The notes: generated by a model from the sequence alone, not told the origin. A stretch of 64,000 nucleotides of DNA from Bradyrhizobium daqingense (GCF_021044685.1 NZ_CP088014.1:4574001-4638000), one strand, 5' to 3'. Shown: positions 27,671 through 38,292, numbered from the stretch's first letter. Program-made: numbers and translations.

Positions 27671-30079
27671 ATGGGGCGTGAGATGGGGAATGTTAGGTTA
27701 CCGCGGTCATTGCGTACGGCTGCGTTGAGAAAGTCTGTCGACAATAATTTCGATGCTGCTGCGGGCAAAACCGTTACCGCCGTTGCAAGCCTGATAGCCG
27801 TTGCGACGGTGTCGAGTGGCGCTGAGGCGCAGCAGTCGAGCCTGCCACCAGTGACAGTCGATGCTCCTGTGCAGCGTCCGCGTCCGGTGACCTCGAAGCC
27901 TTCGCCGGAGCAGGTCCGGGCCCGCAACGCGCTTCGGCGTGCTGCGCAGCGCCAGCAGGCCCGGCAGGCGGCTCCCACCACGCCGTCCGGTGCGCCCGAT
28001 GGCAATCCCTATGCCGATCCTGCCGCGCCCTACAAGGTCGACCACGTCCAGGCCTCGGGCAAGTTTCCCGAGAAGATGCTGAACACGCCGAAGTCCATCA
28101 CGGTGCTCAGCAAGGAAGTGCTCGAGGACAAGAACGCGACGACGCTGAAGGAGATCGGGCGATCGACCGCGGGCGTTACGCTAGGCTCGGGCGAGGGCGG
28201 CAACGCGTTCGGCGACCGCTTCTTCATTCGCGGTTTCGACGCACGCAACGACGTCTTCATCGACGGCATCCGCGATCCCGCCGTTTCGATCCGCGAGAAC
28301 TTCTTCACCGAGCAGATCGAGATCCTGCGCGGACCGGCATCCTCCTATGCCGGCCGCGGTACCGCCGGCGGCGCCATCAACATCGTCACCAAGCAGGCCG
28401 GCGACGTCAATTTCAAGCGGATGGATTCCGAGTTCGGCACCGACATGACCAAGCGCGTCACGCTCGACGTCAACCAGGTCATCGATCCGACCTTCTCGGT
28501 GCGCACCGGCGGCCTGTTCCAGGACGCCAACGTCGCCGGTCGCAACTACGTGACGGACAATCGCTGGGGCAGCTTCATCTCGACCAAATACACCCCGACG
28601 ACCGACATCAAGATCACGACGAACTACGTTCACACCGATCTCAGCGGCTACCCCGATTTCGGCGTGCCCTATTACAGGCAGGGCAACGTGCCGGTGACGT
28701 CGGCGGGCATTCCGCGCGGAAACTGGTACGGCTTCCTCAACCGCGACTTCCAGACCGCGCGACAGGATTTCGGCACCGGCACGATCGAGTACAGGGTCAA
28801 CGAGGCCATCACGCTCACGAGCAAGGTGCGCGGCGAACACTCGCTGCTCAACTATATCGGCACGCTACCTCAGAACCCGAACACGACCAGCCCCAATCCG
28901 CTGCTCTGGACCACGACGGCGAGCGCGCAGAGCCGCTACCAGAACGTCGACGTGTGGGCCAACCAGAACGAGGCCACGTTCAAGCTCGATACCAACGGGG
29001 TCAAGCATACCGCGGTGTTCGGCGTTGAATACTCGAACGAGAACATCTCGATCGACCGCTATGCCGGTCTCGCATCGGAACTGTCCGGCTCCGCCTTCAC
29101 GAGCAACGGCGCGGTGCAAAATGTCAATCTCTACTATCCTCAGTACACCAGCATCCCCTTTGGCATTCCGGGCCTGACCGGAAATCCGACGCGCTATGGC
29201 GTCAACGCCAGCAGCGTGTACGTCATGGATACCGCGAACTGGCAGGACACCGTCATCGTCAACGGCGGCATCCGCTACGACGGCTACAGCCAGAGCTCGT
29301 CGACCAACGCGGCCTATCTGAAGCAGAATGCCGATCTGGTGAACTATAACGTCGGTCTGGTCTACAAGCCGATGTCGATCGGCAGCCTCTATGCAGCCTA
29401 TGCAACTTCGGCCAATCCGTTCGGCTCGGAGCTTGATGCGACCGCGACCGATTACGGCGGCGTCCCACCCAACACGGCCGTGTTGCTTGGGCCCGAGCGC
29501 AACAAGGCGATCGAACTCGGCACCAAATGGGAGCTGGCCGATCACCATTTGCTGGTGACCGGTGCGCTATTCCAGACCACGAAGGACAATGCGCGCGAGA
29601 CCGTCAACGGCCTGCTGACCTCGGGCGCTGCCTACAGGATCCAGGGCATCGACATCGAGGCCGAGGGCAAGATCACCGACCGCTGGAGCATCTTTGGCGG
29701 TCTGGTGCTGATGCAGTCGAAGGTCACGCAGAGCGGCATTGCCTCGAATATCGGCCTCCAGCTCGCCAACATCGCCCACCAGTCGTTCAGCATGCTGACC
29801 AAATACAAGTTCGACGGCGGCTGGGAGCTGGGCGGGCAGGCGGTGTACCGCTCCAAGGTCTATGGCGGCACGTTCGCTGCCAACACCAACGAGCTGCCGA
29901 GCTATTGGCGTTTCGACGCGTTCGTCGAGAAGAAGATCGACCAGAACTGGACCATGAAGTTCTACGCGCAGAACCTGACCAACAAGCTGTACTATGACTC
30001 GTTCTATCGCAGTGCCGTGCCGTTCGTGGCGGTCGCGCCGGGGCGGGCGTTCTACGTCGTGACAACAGCGAAGTTCTGA
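27671..30079 (+). CDS. TonB-dependent siderophore receptor (catecholate type, Fiu/FhuA-like)
   Basis: About 802 residues from ATG 27671 (27683 is also possible); an ATG at 27563 exists but sits on the regulatory motifs. A signal peptide follows a basic stretch (TVTAVASLIAVATVSSGAEA), then a TonB-box-like region (LPPVTVDAP) and an Arg/Gln-rich linker. The plug domain has NTPKSITVLSKEVLEDK, FFIRGFDARNDVFIDGIRDP and EILRGPASSYAGRGTAGGAIN. The 22-strand barrel ends with an aromatic residue (YVVTTAKF). It imports ferric siderophore across the outer membrane using ExbB-ExbD-TonB, encoded just downstream. It heads the five-gene iron operon. Confidence 0.93.
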   Translation: MGREMGNVRLPRSLRTAALRKSVDNNFDAAAGKTVTAVASLIAVATVSSGAEAQQSSLPPVTVDAPVQRPRPVTSKPSPEQVRARNALRRAAQRQQARQAAPTTPSGAPDGNPYADPAAPYKVDHVQASGKFPEKMLNTPKSITVLSKEVLEDKNATTLKEIGRSTAGVTLGSGEGGNAFGDRFFIRGFDARNDVFIDGIRDPAVSIRENFFTEQIEILRGPASSYAGRGTAGGAINIVTKQAGDVNFKRMDSEFGTDMTKRVTLDVNQVIDPTFSVRTGGLFQDANVAGRNYVTDNRWGSFISTKYTPTTDIKITTNYVHTDLSGYPDFGVPYYRQGNVPVTSAGIPRGNWYGFLNRDFQTARQDFGTGTIEYRVNEAITLTSKVRGEHSLLNYIGTLPQNPNTTSPNPLLWTTTASAQSRYQNVDVWANQNEATFKLDTNGVKHTAVFGVEYSNENISIDRYAGLASELSGSAFTSNGAVQNVNLYYPQYTSIPFGIPGLTGNPTRYGVNASSVYVMDTANWQDTVIVNGGIRYDGYSQSSSTNAAYLKQNADLVNYNVGLVYKPMSIGSLYAAYATSANPFGSELDATATDYGGVPPNTAVLLGPERNKAIELGTKWELADHHLLVTGALFQTTKDNARETVNGLLTSGAAYRIQGIDIEAEGKITDRWSIFGGLVLMQSKVTQSGIASNIGLQLANIAHQSFSMLTKYKFDGGWELGGQAVYRSKVYGGTFAANTNELPSYWRFDAFVEKKIDQNWTMKFYAQNLTNKLYYDSFYRSAVPFVAVAPGRAFYVVTTAKF

Positions 30080-30081
30080 TC

Positions 30082-30763
30082 ATGTTGACCTGCCTGGCCT
30101 TCTCAGCAAGCATGATGTGGCGGATTTCCGCCGCATCATGGACGCCAGCGCATGGGAGGACGGCCGTTCGACTGCGGGAGCGCAGTCGGCCATGGTCAAG
30201 CGTAACGAGCAGTTGCCGCCGGACAGCGAGGTCGCGCGCAAGCTCGGTAACCGCATCATCTCCGCGCTGACGTCGAACCCGCGCTTCGTCGCGGCGGCGA
30301 TCCCGCTCCAGATCTTCCCGCCGCTGTTCAACCGCTATGCGGCGAGCAGCGGCCACCATTTCGGCCTGCATGTCGACAATGCGATCCGGGGCGACCGTCT
30401 GACCGGCCTTCGCATCCGCACGGACCTGTCGGTCACGCTGTTCCTCGCCGAGCCGGACGAGTACGACGGTGGCGAACTTGTGATCGAGGACAGCTACGGT
30501 TCGCACGAAGTCAAGTTGCCGGCCGGCGACTGCGTGCTCTATCCCTCGACCAGCCTGCATCTCGTCACGCCGGTGACGCGGGGAACGCGGGTTGCGTCTT
30601 TCTTCTGGCTTCAGAGCATGATACGGGACGATCAAGCTCGCAGCATGATCTTTGACCTCGACACCGCGATTCAGGCGCTGGTGGAACGGCTCGGGCGTGA
30701 CGATCCCGAAACGGTCAAATTGACGGGTATCTATCACAACCTCATTCGTTACTGGGCCGAACT

Positions 30764-30767
<4 letters not shown>
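30082..30767 (+). CDS. piuC: Fe(II)/2-oxoglutarate dioxygenase PiuC (PKHD-type hydroxylase), N-terminal frameshift
   Basis: Family protein of about 226 residues. The jelly-roll core is intact from GTG 30117. It has FGLHVDNAI (iron ligands His and Asp), LFLAEPDEYDGGELVIED, LYPSTSLHLVTPVTRGTRVASFFW (third His and the 2-oxoglutarate Arg) and the C-terminal helix IYHNLIRYWAEL. The family's first about 12 residues are in another frame: ATG 30082 reads MLTCLA, and LSKHDVADFRR resumes only after a net -1 shift near 30100. It starts 2 bases after the receptor and overlaps exbB by ATGA. PiuC/YbiX genes accompany siderophore receptors; the substrate is unknown. Confidence 0.8.
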
Positions 30768-31705
<938 letters not shown>

Positions 31706-31708
31706 GCC

Positions 31709-32167
31709 ATGGGCGTTTCACTCGCAGACAACGACGGCGAAGACGACGATTTCTCGGAAACGCATGACATCAACGTCACGCCGTTCATCGACGTCATCCT
31801 GGTGCTGCTGATCATCTTCATGGTCGCAGCTCCGCTCTCGACCGTCGACTTGCCGATCGATCTGCCCACGTCGAGCGCGACGCCGCAGAAGAAGCCGGAC
31901 AAGCCGACCTATCTCAGCATCAAGCCGGATCTGACGCTTGCGATCGGAGAGAACCCGGTCCATCGGCCCGAGCTGATCGGCACCCTCGATGGCATGTCCG
32001 ACATGAGCAAGGACAAGTACGTCTTCCTGCGCGCCGACAAGTCGGTGCCGTATGGGGAGTTGATGGGGGTCATGGAGCTCCTCCGTTCAGGCGGCTATAC
32101 GCGGGTGAAGCTGGTGGCGCTGGAAGGCGCCCCGGGGGCACCGGCGGCCGGCGCTGGTCAGCCTTGA
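31709..32167 (+). CDS. exbD: Biopolymer transport protein ExbD
   Basis: 152 residues. A short cytoplasmic tail is followed by one TM helix (INVTPFIDVILVLLIIFMVAAPLSTVDLPIDLP), which contains the essential membrane Asp. The periplasmic domain has YLSIKPDLTLAIGENPV and VFLRADKSVPYGELMGVMELLRSGGYTRVKLVAL. It works with ExbB to harvest proton motive force. It lies 3 bp after exbB, and its TGA overlaps the TTG that may start tonB. Confidence 0.95.
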   Translation: MGVSLADNDGEDDDFSETHDINVTPFIDVILVLLIIFMVAAPLSTVDLPIDLPTSSATPQKKPDKPTYLSIKPDLTLAIGENPVHRPELIGTLDGMSDMSKDKYVFLRADKSVPYGELMGVMELLRSGGYTRVKLVALEGAPGAPAAGAGQP

Positions 32168-32994
32168 GCAGACGCGCGATGCCGAACGAAGCTGGACCAT
32201 CCCGGAAGCTTTGGATCTTCGCAGCGGTGGCTGCGCTGGCGCTTCATCTCGGTGGCGCCGCGCTCGCGCTGGCGCATCTGCAGGCCGACGACGACGGCGA
32301 TGGCCTTGGCGCGGCCGGCGCCGAGTTCGCCGTCGAGATGGCTTCGCCGAAGGCGCCGGAGACCGACCTTCCGCCGGGGCCCGACAGCGAAGCGATGCAG
32401 GAGCAGCAGGCGCTCCCCGAGCAAAAGGCCGAGACCAAGGAAACCGAGCTGCCGAAGGATCAGTCGCAAGAGGTCGAGGATCCCGATCGCGTCGTCACCG
32501 AGACCATATCGAAGAAGCCGCAGGACGAGGATCCGAAGATCGCGGCGGTCGAGACTCCCGCCGCCGAGGCATCGCCGCAATCGGTTGCGACGGCACGGCA
32601 GACGCTCGATGAAGACGCGCGGGAGGCCGAGAAGGCGTTGGCGCCGGTGCTTGGCCTCGGCAAGGACATCCTCAAGATCACGGCCGACTGGAATCGCAAG
32701 ATCAGTGCGCATCTGACGGCCCACAAGATCAATCCGGAGGGCAAGCAGCCCAACAACCAGAAGGTCAAGGTGAGCTTCGCGATCAACCGCAGAGGCAACG
32801 TGCTGTCGGTCGACGTCGTGGAGTCGTCCGGAGACGCCGCTTACGATGCGGCCGCGGTCTCGATCGTCCGTAAGTCCGATCCCATTCCCCAGCCGCCCGC
32901 CGGGCTGACCGACGACCGCTTCGAGCGCACCGTCGACATCATCTTCACGCCGCCGGACGCCAAGAAAAAGAAGAACACGGCTCAGCGCCAGTAG
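32164..32994 (+). CDS. tonB: Energy transducer TonB
   Basis: 276 residues from TTG 32164, or 271 from ATG 32179; the TTG overlaps the exbD stop (TTGA). One N-terminal TM helix (KLWIFAAVAALALHLGGAALAL) includes the Ser/His-type face that contacts ExbB-ExbD. A Glu/Pro/Lys-rich spacer spans about 50-150. The C-terminal TonB domain has HKINPEGKQPNNQKVKVSFAI and VDVVESSGDAAYDAAAVSIV, then DPIPQPPAGL. It transmits energy to outer-membrane receptors such as the one in this operon. Its end overlaps the convergent gene by 13 bases. Confidence 0.93.
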   Translation: MSRRAMPNEAGPSRKLWIFAAVAALALHLGGAALALAHLQADDDGDGLGAAGAEFAVEMASPKAPETDLPPGPDSEAMQEQQALPEQKAETKETELPKDQSQEVEDPDRVVTETISKKPQDEDPKIAAVETPAAEASPQSVATARQTLDEDAREAEKALAPVLGLGKDILKITADWNRKISAHLTAHKINPEGKQPNNQKVKVSFAINRRGNVLSVDVVESSGDAAYDAAAVSIVRKSDPIPQPPAGLTDDRFERTVDIIFTPPDAKKKKNTAQRQ

Positions 32995-33422
32995 AGGCGG
33001 ATGCCGACATAAACCACGACCAGGCAGGTGAAGATCAGCGCCACCGGCAGCGGCCGTTTCTGGGTTCCCGCCGCCGTGCCCGTCCCGAAAAAGCTGGTGG
33101 TCTTCGGCTTCGGTGGCGGGCGGCGGAAGGCGGTAACATTGTCTTGCGCGGTTTCGGGCGGGCGGGGGCGGACGTCAGGCGGTGTTCCCGCGCCACCCAT
33201 CTCGGCATAATAGGCTTTGTAGATGGCGCCGATGGTGGCCTCGGTGGCCTCGCCCTCGCTCATCTGCGCCAAGAGGTTCTTGTAGCTCGCGAGGAACTCC
33301 TGGGCCTCCGGAGGCAGAGCGGACGACCCATTGAGCTTGGCCATCATCTTCCAGGTGGCAAAATCCGCGCGGGCGCGCGTGTCGGCGCGTCGCGCGATCA
33401 GCATATCGGCAGCTTTGACCAA
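32982..33422 (-). CDS. Hypothetical protein with C-terminal membrane helix
   Basis: 146 residues. The N-terminal half is helical and charged (ARADFATWKMMAKLNGSS, EAQEFLASYKNLLAQMSEGEATE). The middle is Pro/Arg-rich and probably disordered, and one C-terminal TM segment is present (LPVALIFTCLVVVYVGIRLYWR). No known domain was recognised. It is convergent and slightly overlapping with tonB. Confidence 0.7.
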   Translation of the reverse strand: MVKAADMLIARRADTRARADFATWKMMAKLNGSSALPPEAQEFLASYKNLLAQMSEGEATEATIGAIYKAYYAEMGGAGTPPDVRPRPPETAQDNVTAFRRPPPKPKTTSFFGTGTAAGTQKRPLPVALIFTCLVVVYVGIRLYWR

Positions 33423-33466
33423 GTCGGCCTCGGGCCCTTCGGCTTGTGTTCGGGTGTCGCCGTCAA

Positions 33467-34147
33467 CTACGTATTGCCGGTCAGGAAGAGAACAGCCTGA
33501 ATCACATAACCGGTCAACGTCCGCAGTATTGCTGAAATAACATCAAGATTTAGACCGAACTGCGAGCCCGCCAGCGGCAGCAGGATCAACAGGCCGATTA
33601 GGATCAGCATCCCAAACGGCTCGAGCCGGGCCAGGGGCATGGCGAGCGGCCGCGGCAACAATCCAACCGCGACCCGGCCGCCGTCGAGCGGCGGGATCGG
33701 CATCATGTTGAAGACGGCCAGCACCGCGTTGATGATGAGCGCATTCTTGAGGTTGTCGGCGACCCATTTCGCCGCGCTCGCGGGCATCAGGGGCAGGGCA
33801 TGGAAGGCGAGGGCGGCGGCGAGTGCCAGCAGGATGTTGGTGGCGGGCCCGGCCAGCGCCACCCAGACCATATCGAACCGGGGATTGTTCAGCTTGCGGA
33901 AGTTCACCGGCACCGGCTTGGCGTAGCCGAACAGGAACGGCGAATGCGCGAACAGCAGCATCGCCGGCAGGATCACGGTGCCGAACGGGTCGATATGCCT
34001 GAGCGGATTGAAGCTGACCCGCCCGAGCTGCGAGGCCGTGTTGTCGCCGAGCCGGTCCGCGACGAAGGCGTGCGCGGCCTCGTGGAAAGTGATGGCGAGC
34101 ACCAGCGGCAGCACCCAGACGGAAAGATCATAAAAGGAAATGTTCAC
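33467..34147 (-). CDS. Site-2-protease-family M50 metallopeptidase
   Basis: 226-residue polytopic membrane protein. The zinc motif HEAAH lies in TM1 (LAITFHEAAHAFVADRLGD). The second motif NMMPIPPLDGGRVA supplies the third ligand Asp in a later helix. The compact form without a PDZ domain belongs to the group III/Rv-type rhomboid-like M50 peptidases. It cleaves membrane-embedded substrates; the target is unknown. No obvious anti-sigma factor is nearby. Confidence 0.92.
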   Translation of the reverse strand: MNISFYDLSVWVLPLVLAITFHEAAHAFVADRLGDNTASQLGRVSFNPLRHIDPFGTVILPAMLLFAHSPFLFGYAKPVPVNFRKLNNPRFDMVWVALAGPATNILLALAAALAFHALPLMPASAAKWVADNLKNALIINAVLAVFNMMPIPPLDGGRVAVGLLPRPLAMPLARLEPFGMLILIGLLILLPLAGSQFGLNLDVISAILRTLTGYVIQAVLFLTGNT

Positions 34148-34299
34148 GGCTCGTTGGTCCCGGTTGGCTCGCGGCCTCTCGCAGCCGTTCCAGCCGAACC
34201 GGCGGTGCAGCAGCGCTCCAGCTCAACATAGGGTGGCCGGTTCCGAAATGCCACGCTGCAGAATCACTGCCCCGGTGCGCCGCCGTGCAGTCGCGCAAT

Positions 34300-34692
34300 T
34301 CACGCCGGAATTGTCCCCGGATATTGCGTCAGACCCTCGTCAATCTTCACCCAAGCGAGCTTTTCCGAGACCCAGATGTGCTCGGTCGGCGCGAAGGCGT
34401 TGCGATCGTCGAAGGTGGCCAGCGCGACGCCGGCAAGCGTTCCGTTGCGGCGCCACGCGAACAGACGCGTACCGCACTGCTTGCAGAACACGCGGTCAAT
34501 GTTCTCGGAGGACGCGTAGCGGGCGATCTCGCCGTCGACGCTGAGCGCGCGCTGGTCGAACTGCGCGCGGGCGAAGTAGGGCGAGCCCATCGCCTTCTGA
34601 CAGATGCGGCAATGGCAGATGCGGACGTTGAGCGGCTCGCCCTCCGCCTTGAACCGCACCGCGCCGCACAGGCATCCGCCTTCCCGGATCAT
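34300..34692 (-). CDS. GFA-family zinc protein (glutathione-dependent formaldehyde-activating enzyme-like)
   Basis: 130 residues from ATG 34692. Zinc-binding cysteines appear in GGCLCGAVRF, CHCRICQKAMG and CKQCGTRLF. A PYFARAQFD strand and a C-terminal HIWVSEKLAWVKIDEGLTQYPG complete the mono-domain fold. True Gfa activity on S-hydroxymethylglutathione is not established for most members. It follows the SDR gene by 7 bases on the same strand and is probably co-transcribed. Confidence 0.88.
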   Translation of the reverse strand: MIREGGCLCGAVRFKAEGEPLNVRICHCRICQKAMGSPYFARAQFDQRALSVDGEIARYASSENIDRVFCKQCGTRLFAWRRNGTLAGVALATFDDRNAFAPTEHIWVSEKLAWVKIDEGLTQYPGTIPA

Positions 34693-34699
34693 GGTGTCC

Positions 34700-35446
34700 T
34701 CAATAGGTTGCGCGTCCGCCCGAGATGTCGAAGACGGCGCCGGTCGAGAACGCGCAGTCCTCCGATGCAAGCCAGCTCACCATCGCGGCCAGCTCCTCCA
34801 CCAGCACGAAGCGCCCCTTCGGGATCTTCGACAGCATGAAGTCGATATGCTGCTGCGTCATCTGATCGAAGATCGCGGTCTTTGCCGCTGCCGGCGTCAC
34901 TGCGTTGACGAGGATGTCGTGAGCGGCGAGCTCCTTGCCGAGTGACTTCGTCAGCGCGATCAGGCCGGCCTTGGAGGCCGAATAATGCGAGGCGTTCGGG
35001 TTGCCTTCCTTGCCGGCGATGGAGGCGATGTTCACGATCCTCCCGTACTTCTGCTTGAGCATCACCGGCACGATCGCCTTGCAGACGATGAAGGGACCAT
35101 CGAGGTTGATGCGCAACACCTTGCGCCATTCCTCCAGATCGGTCTCCCAGACCGGCTTGTTGACGCCGGCGATGCCGGCATTGTTGACGAGGATGTCGAT
35201 CTTGCCGAACGCGGCGAGCGTGGCGTCGCGGGCCTGCTCGACCGCCGCGGTGTCGGTGACGTCGACCTTGAACACGCGGGCACTGTCGCCGATTTCTTTC
35301 GCGGTCTTCTCAGCGAGAGCCGCATCGAAATCCCAGATCGCGACCTTGGCGCCGGAGGCGACGAAGCGCTCGGTGATGGCGCGGCCAAAGCCCTGCGCGC
35401 CGCCGGTGACGACGGCAACGCGCCCGTTGAGATCGATCTTGTTCAT
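34700..35446 (-). CDS. SDR-family NAD(P)-dependent oxidoreductase
   Basis: 248-residue classical short-chain dehydrogenase. The cofactor motif TGGAQGFG is at about 14-21, with an acidic residue in IWDFD suggesting NAD preference. NNAGIAG and the catalytic Ser-Tyr-Lys triad (IASIAG, HYSASKAG) follow. It ends with FDISGGRATY. It lies on the minus strand with another SDR (17-bp gap) and a sugar-acid dehydratase. It probably oxidises a sugar or sugar acid in that pathway. Confidence 0.9.
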   Translation of the reverse strand: MNKIDLNGRVAVVTGGAQGFGRAITERFVASGAKVAIWDFDAALAEKTAKEIGDSARVFKVDVTDTAAVEQARDATLAAFGKIDILVNNAGIAGVNKPVWETDLEEWRKVLRINLDGPFIVCKAIVPVMLKQKYGRIVNIASIAGKEGNPNASHYSASKAGLIALTKSLGKELAAHDILVNAVTPAAAKTAIFDQMTQQHIDFMLSKIPKGRFVLVEELAAMVSWLASEDCAFSTGAVFDISGGRATY

Positions 35447-35463
35447 GCCGGATGCCCCAAGCG

Positions 35464-36195
35464 TCAGAGCATGTAGCCGCCGTCGACCACGAGGTCGACG
35501 CCGGTGGTGAAGGCGCTCTCGTCGCTGCCGAGATAGACCGCCATGGATGCGATCTCCTCGGCGGTGCCGAGCCGGCCCATCTTCTGGCGAGAGATGAACA
35601 TCTCCTTGCCCTGCGGTCCTTGCGCGGCGGCGCGGTCGAGCATCGATGGCGTCTCGACGGTGCCGGGGCAGATCGAGTTGCAGCGGATGCCCTTGGTGAT
35701 GAAGTCCAGCGCGACCGCGCGCGACAGCAGCGACACCGCCGCCTTCGACGAGCTGTAAACATAGCGGTTCGCCGGCGGCCGCAGCGCGGCGCAGGACGAG
35801 ATGTTCACGATGCTGCCGCCGCCACCCGCGATCATGTCGGGCAGGAACGCCTTGATGGTCCGGTGCATCGACTTGACGTTGAGGTCGAACGAAAAATCAA
35901 AATCCTCTTCCGAGCATTCCAGGATGGTACCGTGATGCACGAAGCCCGCGGCGTTGAGCAGAATGTCGATCTTGCCGACGCGCTTGGCAAAGGCATTGAC
36001 GTCGGCGGTGTTGCGGACGTCGAGCTTGGCGACCTCGGCCACGCCTTCCTTGGTCAGGCCCGCGATGCCGGCTTCGTTGATGTCGGTGGCGATGACGGTT
36101 GCACCCTCACGCGCGAAAGCGACGGCGCATGCGCGCCCGATGCCTGCCGCAGCCGCCGTGACGACGGCGCGCTTTCCCTTGAGGCGGTCTGCCAT
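35464..36195 (-). CDS. SDR-family oxidoreductase, similar to 2-keto-3-deoxy-L-fuconate dehydrogenases
   Basis: 243 residues from ATG 36195, which has Shine-Dalgarno aaggag 8 bases upstream; a GTG three codons earlier is open but badly spaced. It carries TAAAAGIG (cofactor), VIATDINE (NAD-type Asp), NAAGFVHHG, ISSCAAL and the YVYSSSKAA active-site region. The C-terminal MGRLGTAEEIASMAVYLGSDES resembles DHRS6/2-keto-3-deoxy-L-fuconate dehydrogenases. The link to sugar-acid catabolism comes from the neighbouring dehydratase. Confidence 0.88.
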   Translation of the reverse strand: MADRLKGKRAVVTAAAAGIGRACAVAFAREGATVIATDINEAGIAGLTKEGVAEVAKLDVRNTADVNAFAKRVGKIDILLNAAGFVHHGTILECSEEDFDFSFDLNVKSMHRTIKAFLPDMIAGGGGSIVNISSCAALRPPANRYVYSSSKAAVSLLSRAVALDFITKGIRCNSICPGTVETPSMLDRAAAQGPQGKEMFISRQKMGRLGTAEEIASMAVYLGSDESAFTTGVDLVVDGGYML

Positions 36196-36221
36196 TTTGT
36201 TCACTCCTTTGAATTGGTGTC

Positions 36222-36320
36222 GTCATTCCGGGATGCGCCGTCAGGCACAGGCCCGGAATCCATACTTCCGATCGCGGTTATGGATTCCGGGCTCGCGACG
36301 TTGTCGCGCCCCGGAATGAC
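36222..36320. repeat. 99-bp dispersed palindromic element, copy A
   Basis: Outer arms GTCATTCCGG / CCGGAATGAC enclose an inner hairpin with arms CCCGGAATCCATA / TATGGATTCCGGG. It lies in the gap between the SDR and the dehydratase gene. The same 99-bp layout recurs at 51061-51159. Confidence 0.8.
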
Positions 36321-36328
36321 AGAATGCG

Positions 36329-38155
36329 TCAGTGATTATCCCGCGCCACGCCGAACGTGCCGGCGACGTTCTGATACCGCGTGGCGAGCTCCATGCATGC
36401 GCCGGTGGATTGCTGGCCGACGGTGTTGCGATAGATCTCTTGCCACGGCGTCTGGTTCGCCGGATGCTTGAAACCGCCACTGGCCATCAGCTCGGCATGG
36501 CGCTTCTTCACCTCGTCGTCCGAAATCAGGATGTTGGCGCTGCCCTTGTTGAGGTCGATGCGCACCTTGTCGCCGGTCCGTAGGATCGCGAGTCCGCCAT
36601 TGGCCGCGGCTTCCGGCGAGGCGTTCAGGATCGAGGGCGAGCCCGAGGTGCCGGACTGGCGGCCATCGCCGATGCAGGGCAGGGACAGGATGCCGCGTTT
36701 GATCAGCGCCGCCGGCGGCTGCATGTTCACCACCTCGGCGCCACCGGGATAGCCGATCGGCCCGGTGCCGCGGATGAACAGCACGCAGCGCTCATCGATG
36801 TCGAGTGAGGGATCGTCGATCCGCTCGTGATAGTCCTCCGGCCCCTCGAACACGATGGCGCGGCCTTCGAAGGCGTTGAGGTCCTTGGGGTTGCTGAGGT
36901 AGCGATCGCGGAATTCCTTCGAGATCACGCTGGTCTTCATGATCGCGGAATCGAACAGATTGCCCTTCAGCACCAGGAAGCCGGCGTCCTTGACCAGCGG
37001 CTTGTCGTAAGCCCAGATCACGTCATTGTCGGGCGCGGGCGCAGTCTTGCAGTTCTCGCCGATGCCGCGGCCGTTGACGGTGACCGCATCCTCGTGGATG
37101 CGCTTGTGCTTCATCAGCTCGCGCACCACGGCCGGCACGCCGCCGGCGCGGTGGAATTCCTCGCCGAGATAGAAGCCGGCCGGCTGCATGTTGACCAGCA
37201 GCGGCACGTCATGGCCGAATTTCTGCCAGTCGTCGATCGAGAGCTCGACGCCGATATGGCGTGCCAGCGCATTGATGTGGATCGGCGCGTTGGTGGAGCC
37301 GCCGATCGCCGAATTGATCACGATGCAGTTCTCGAATGCCTTGCGGGTCAGGATGTCCGAGGGCTTCAAATCTTCCCAGACCATCTCGACGATGCGCTTG
37401 CCCGTCTCGTAGGCGATCTGGCCGCGCTCGCGATAGGGCGCAGGGATCGCGGCACAGCCCGGCAGCGAGAAGCCCAGCGCTTCGGCGAGCCCGTTCATGG
37501 TCGATGCCGTGCCCATGGTGTTGCAATGGCCGACCGAGGGGGCCGAGGAGGCCACGATCTCCATGAACTCCTCATAGTCGATTTCGCCGGCGGCAAGCCG
37601 CTCGCGCGACTTCCAGACGATGGTACCGGAGCCCGTGCGCTCGCCGGCGTGCCAGCCGTTGAGCATCGGGCCGCCCGACAGCACGATGGCCGGCAGGTTG
37701 ACGGTCGCCGCCGCCATCATGCAGGCCGGCGTTGTCTTGTCGCAGCCGGTGGTCAGCACCACGCCGTCGAGCGGATAGCCGTAGAGGATTTCGACGAGGC
37801 CAAGATAGGCGAGGTTGCGGTCGAGCGCCGCGGTCGGGCGCTTGCCGGTCTCCTGGATCGGGTGGGTCGGGAATTCCATCGCAATGCCGCCGGCCTCGCG
37901 GATGCCTTCGCGGACACGGTGCGCAAGCTCGATATGGTGGCGGTTGCAGGGCGAGAGGTCGTTGCCAGTCTGGGCGATGCCGATGATCGGCTTGCCGGAT
38001 TGAAGCTCGGCGCGGGTGAGGCCGTAGTTCAGATAGCGCTCCATATAGAGCGCGGTCATGCCCGGATTATGTGGATTGTTGAACCATTCCTGTGAGCGGA
38101 GGTGGCGGCGAGCGCCGTTGCCGGCAGCGTGCCCATTGGTTGGTTTTTTTGTCAT
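36329..38155 (-). CDS. IlvD/Edd-family sugar-acid dehydratase (arabinonate/xylonate dehydratase-like)
   Basis: 608 residues from ATG 38155, with ribosome-binding site aggaga upstream. The Fe-S cluster cysteines are in DLSPCNRH, TTGCDKTTPACM and SVGHCNTMGTA. C-terminal motifs GDGRQSGTSGSPSILNASPEAA and RGTGPIGYPGGAEVVNM are typical of the sugar-acid branch rather than IlvD. It dehydrates an aldonic acid to a 2-keto-3-deoxy acid. Located behind lacI and beside two SDRs, with a KDG-type kinase and KDPG aldolase across the divergent promoter, it supplies the middle step of one pathway. Confidence 0.93.
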   Translation of the reverse strand: MTKKPTNGHAAGNGARRHLRSQEWFNNPHNPGMTALYMERYLNYGLTRAELQSGKPIIGIAQTGNDLSPCNRHHIELAHRVREGIREAGGIAMEFPTHPIQETGKRPTAALDRNLAYLGLVEILYGYPLDGVVLTTGCDKTTPACMMAAATVNLPAIVLSGGPMLNGWHAGERTGSGTIVWKSRERLAAGEIDYEEFMEIVASSAPSVGHCNTMGTASTMNGLAEALGFSLPGCAAIPAPYRERGQIAYETGKRIVEMVWEDLKPSDILTRKAFENCIVINSAIGGSTNAPIHINALARHIGVELSIDDWQKFGHDVPLLVNMQPAGFYLGEEFHRAGGVPAVVRELMKHKRIHEDAVTVNGRGIGENCKTAPAPDNDVIWAYDKPLVKDAGFLVLKGNLFDSAIMKTSVISKEFRDRYLSNPKDLNAFEGRAIVFEGPEDYHERIDDPSLDIDERCVLFIRGTGPIGYPGGAEVVNMQPPAALIKRGILSLPCIGDGRQSGTSGSPSILNASPEAAANGGLAILRTGDKVRIDLNKGSANILISDDEVKKRHAELMASGGFKHPANQTPWQEIYRNTVGQQSTGACMELATRYQNVAGTFGVARDNH

Positions 38156-38292
38156 TGGTCTCTCCTGCAATGCAAACGCACGGGCGTCCGTTTCACTCGC
38201 GTCCGCTTCAAGGTGTCGGCTTGTGCGATGCCCAGCGGCGCGAGCGATGGTCTGCCGGCCCGCTGGCGGGTCATTTCCTCACAAGTGCGATA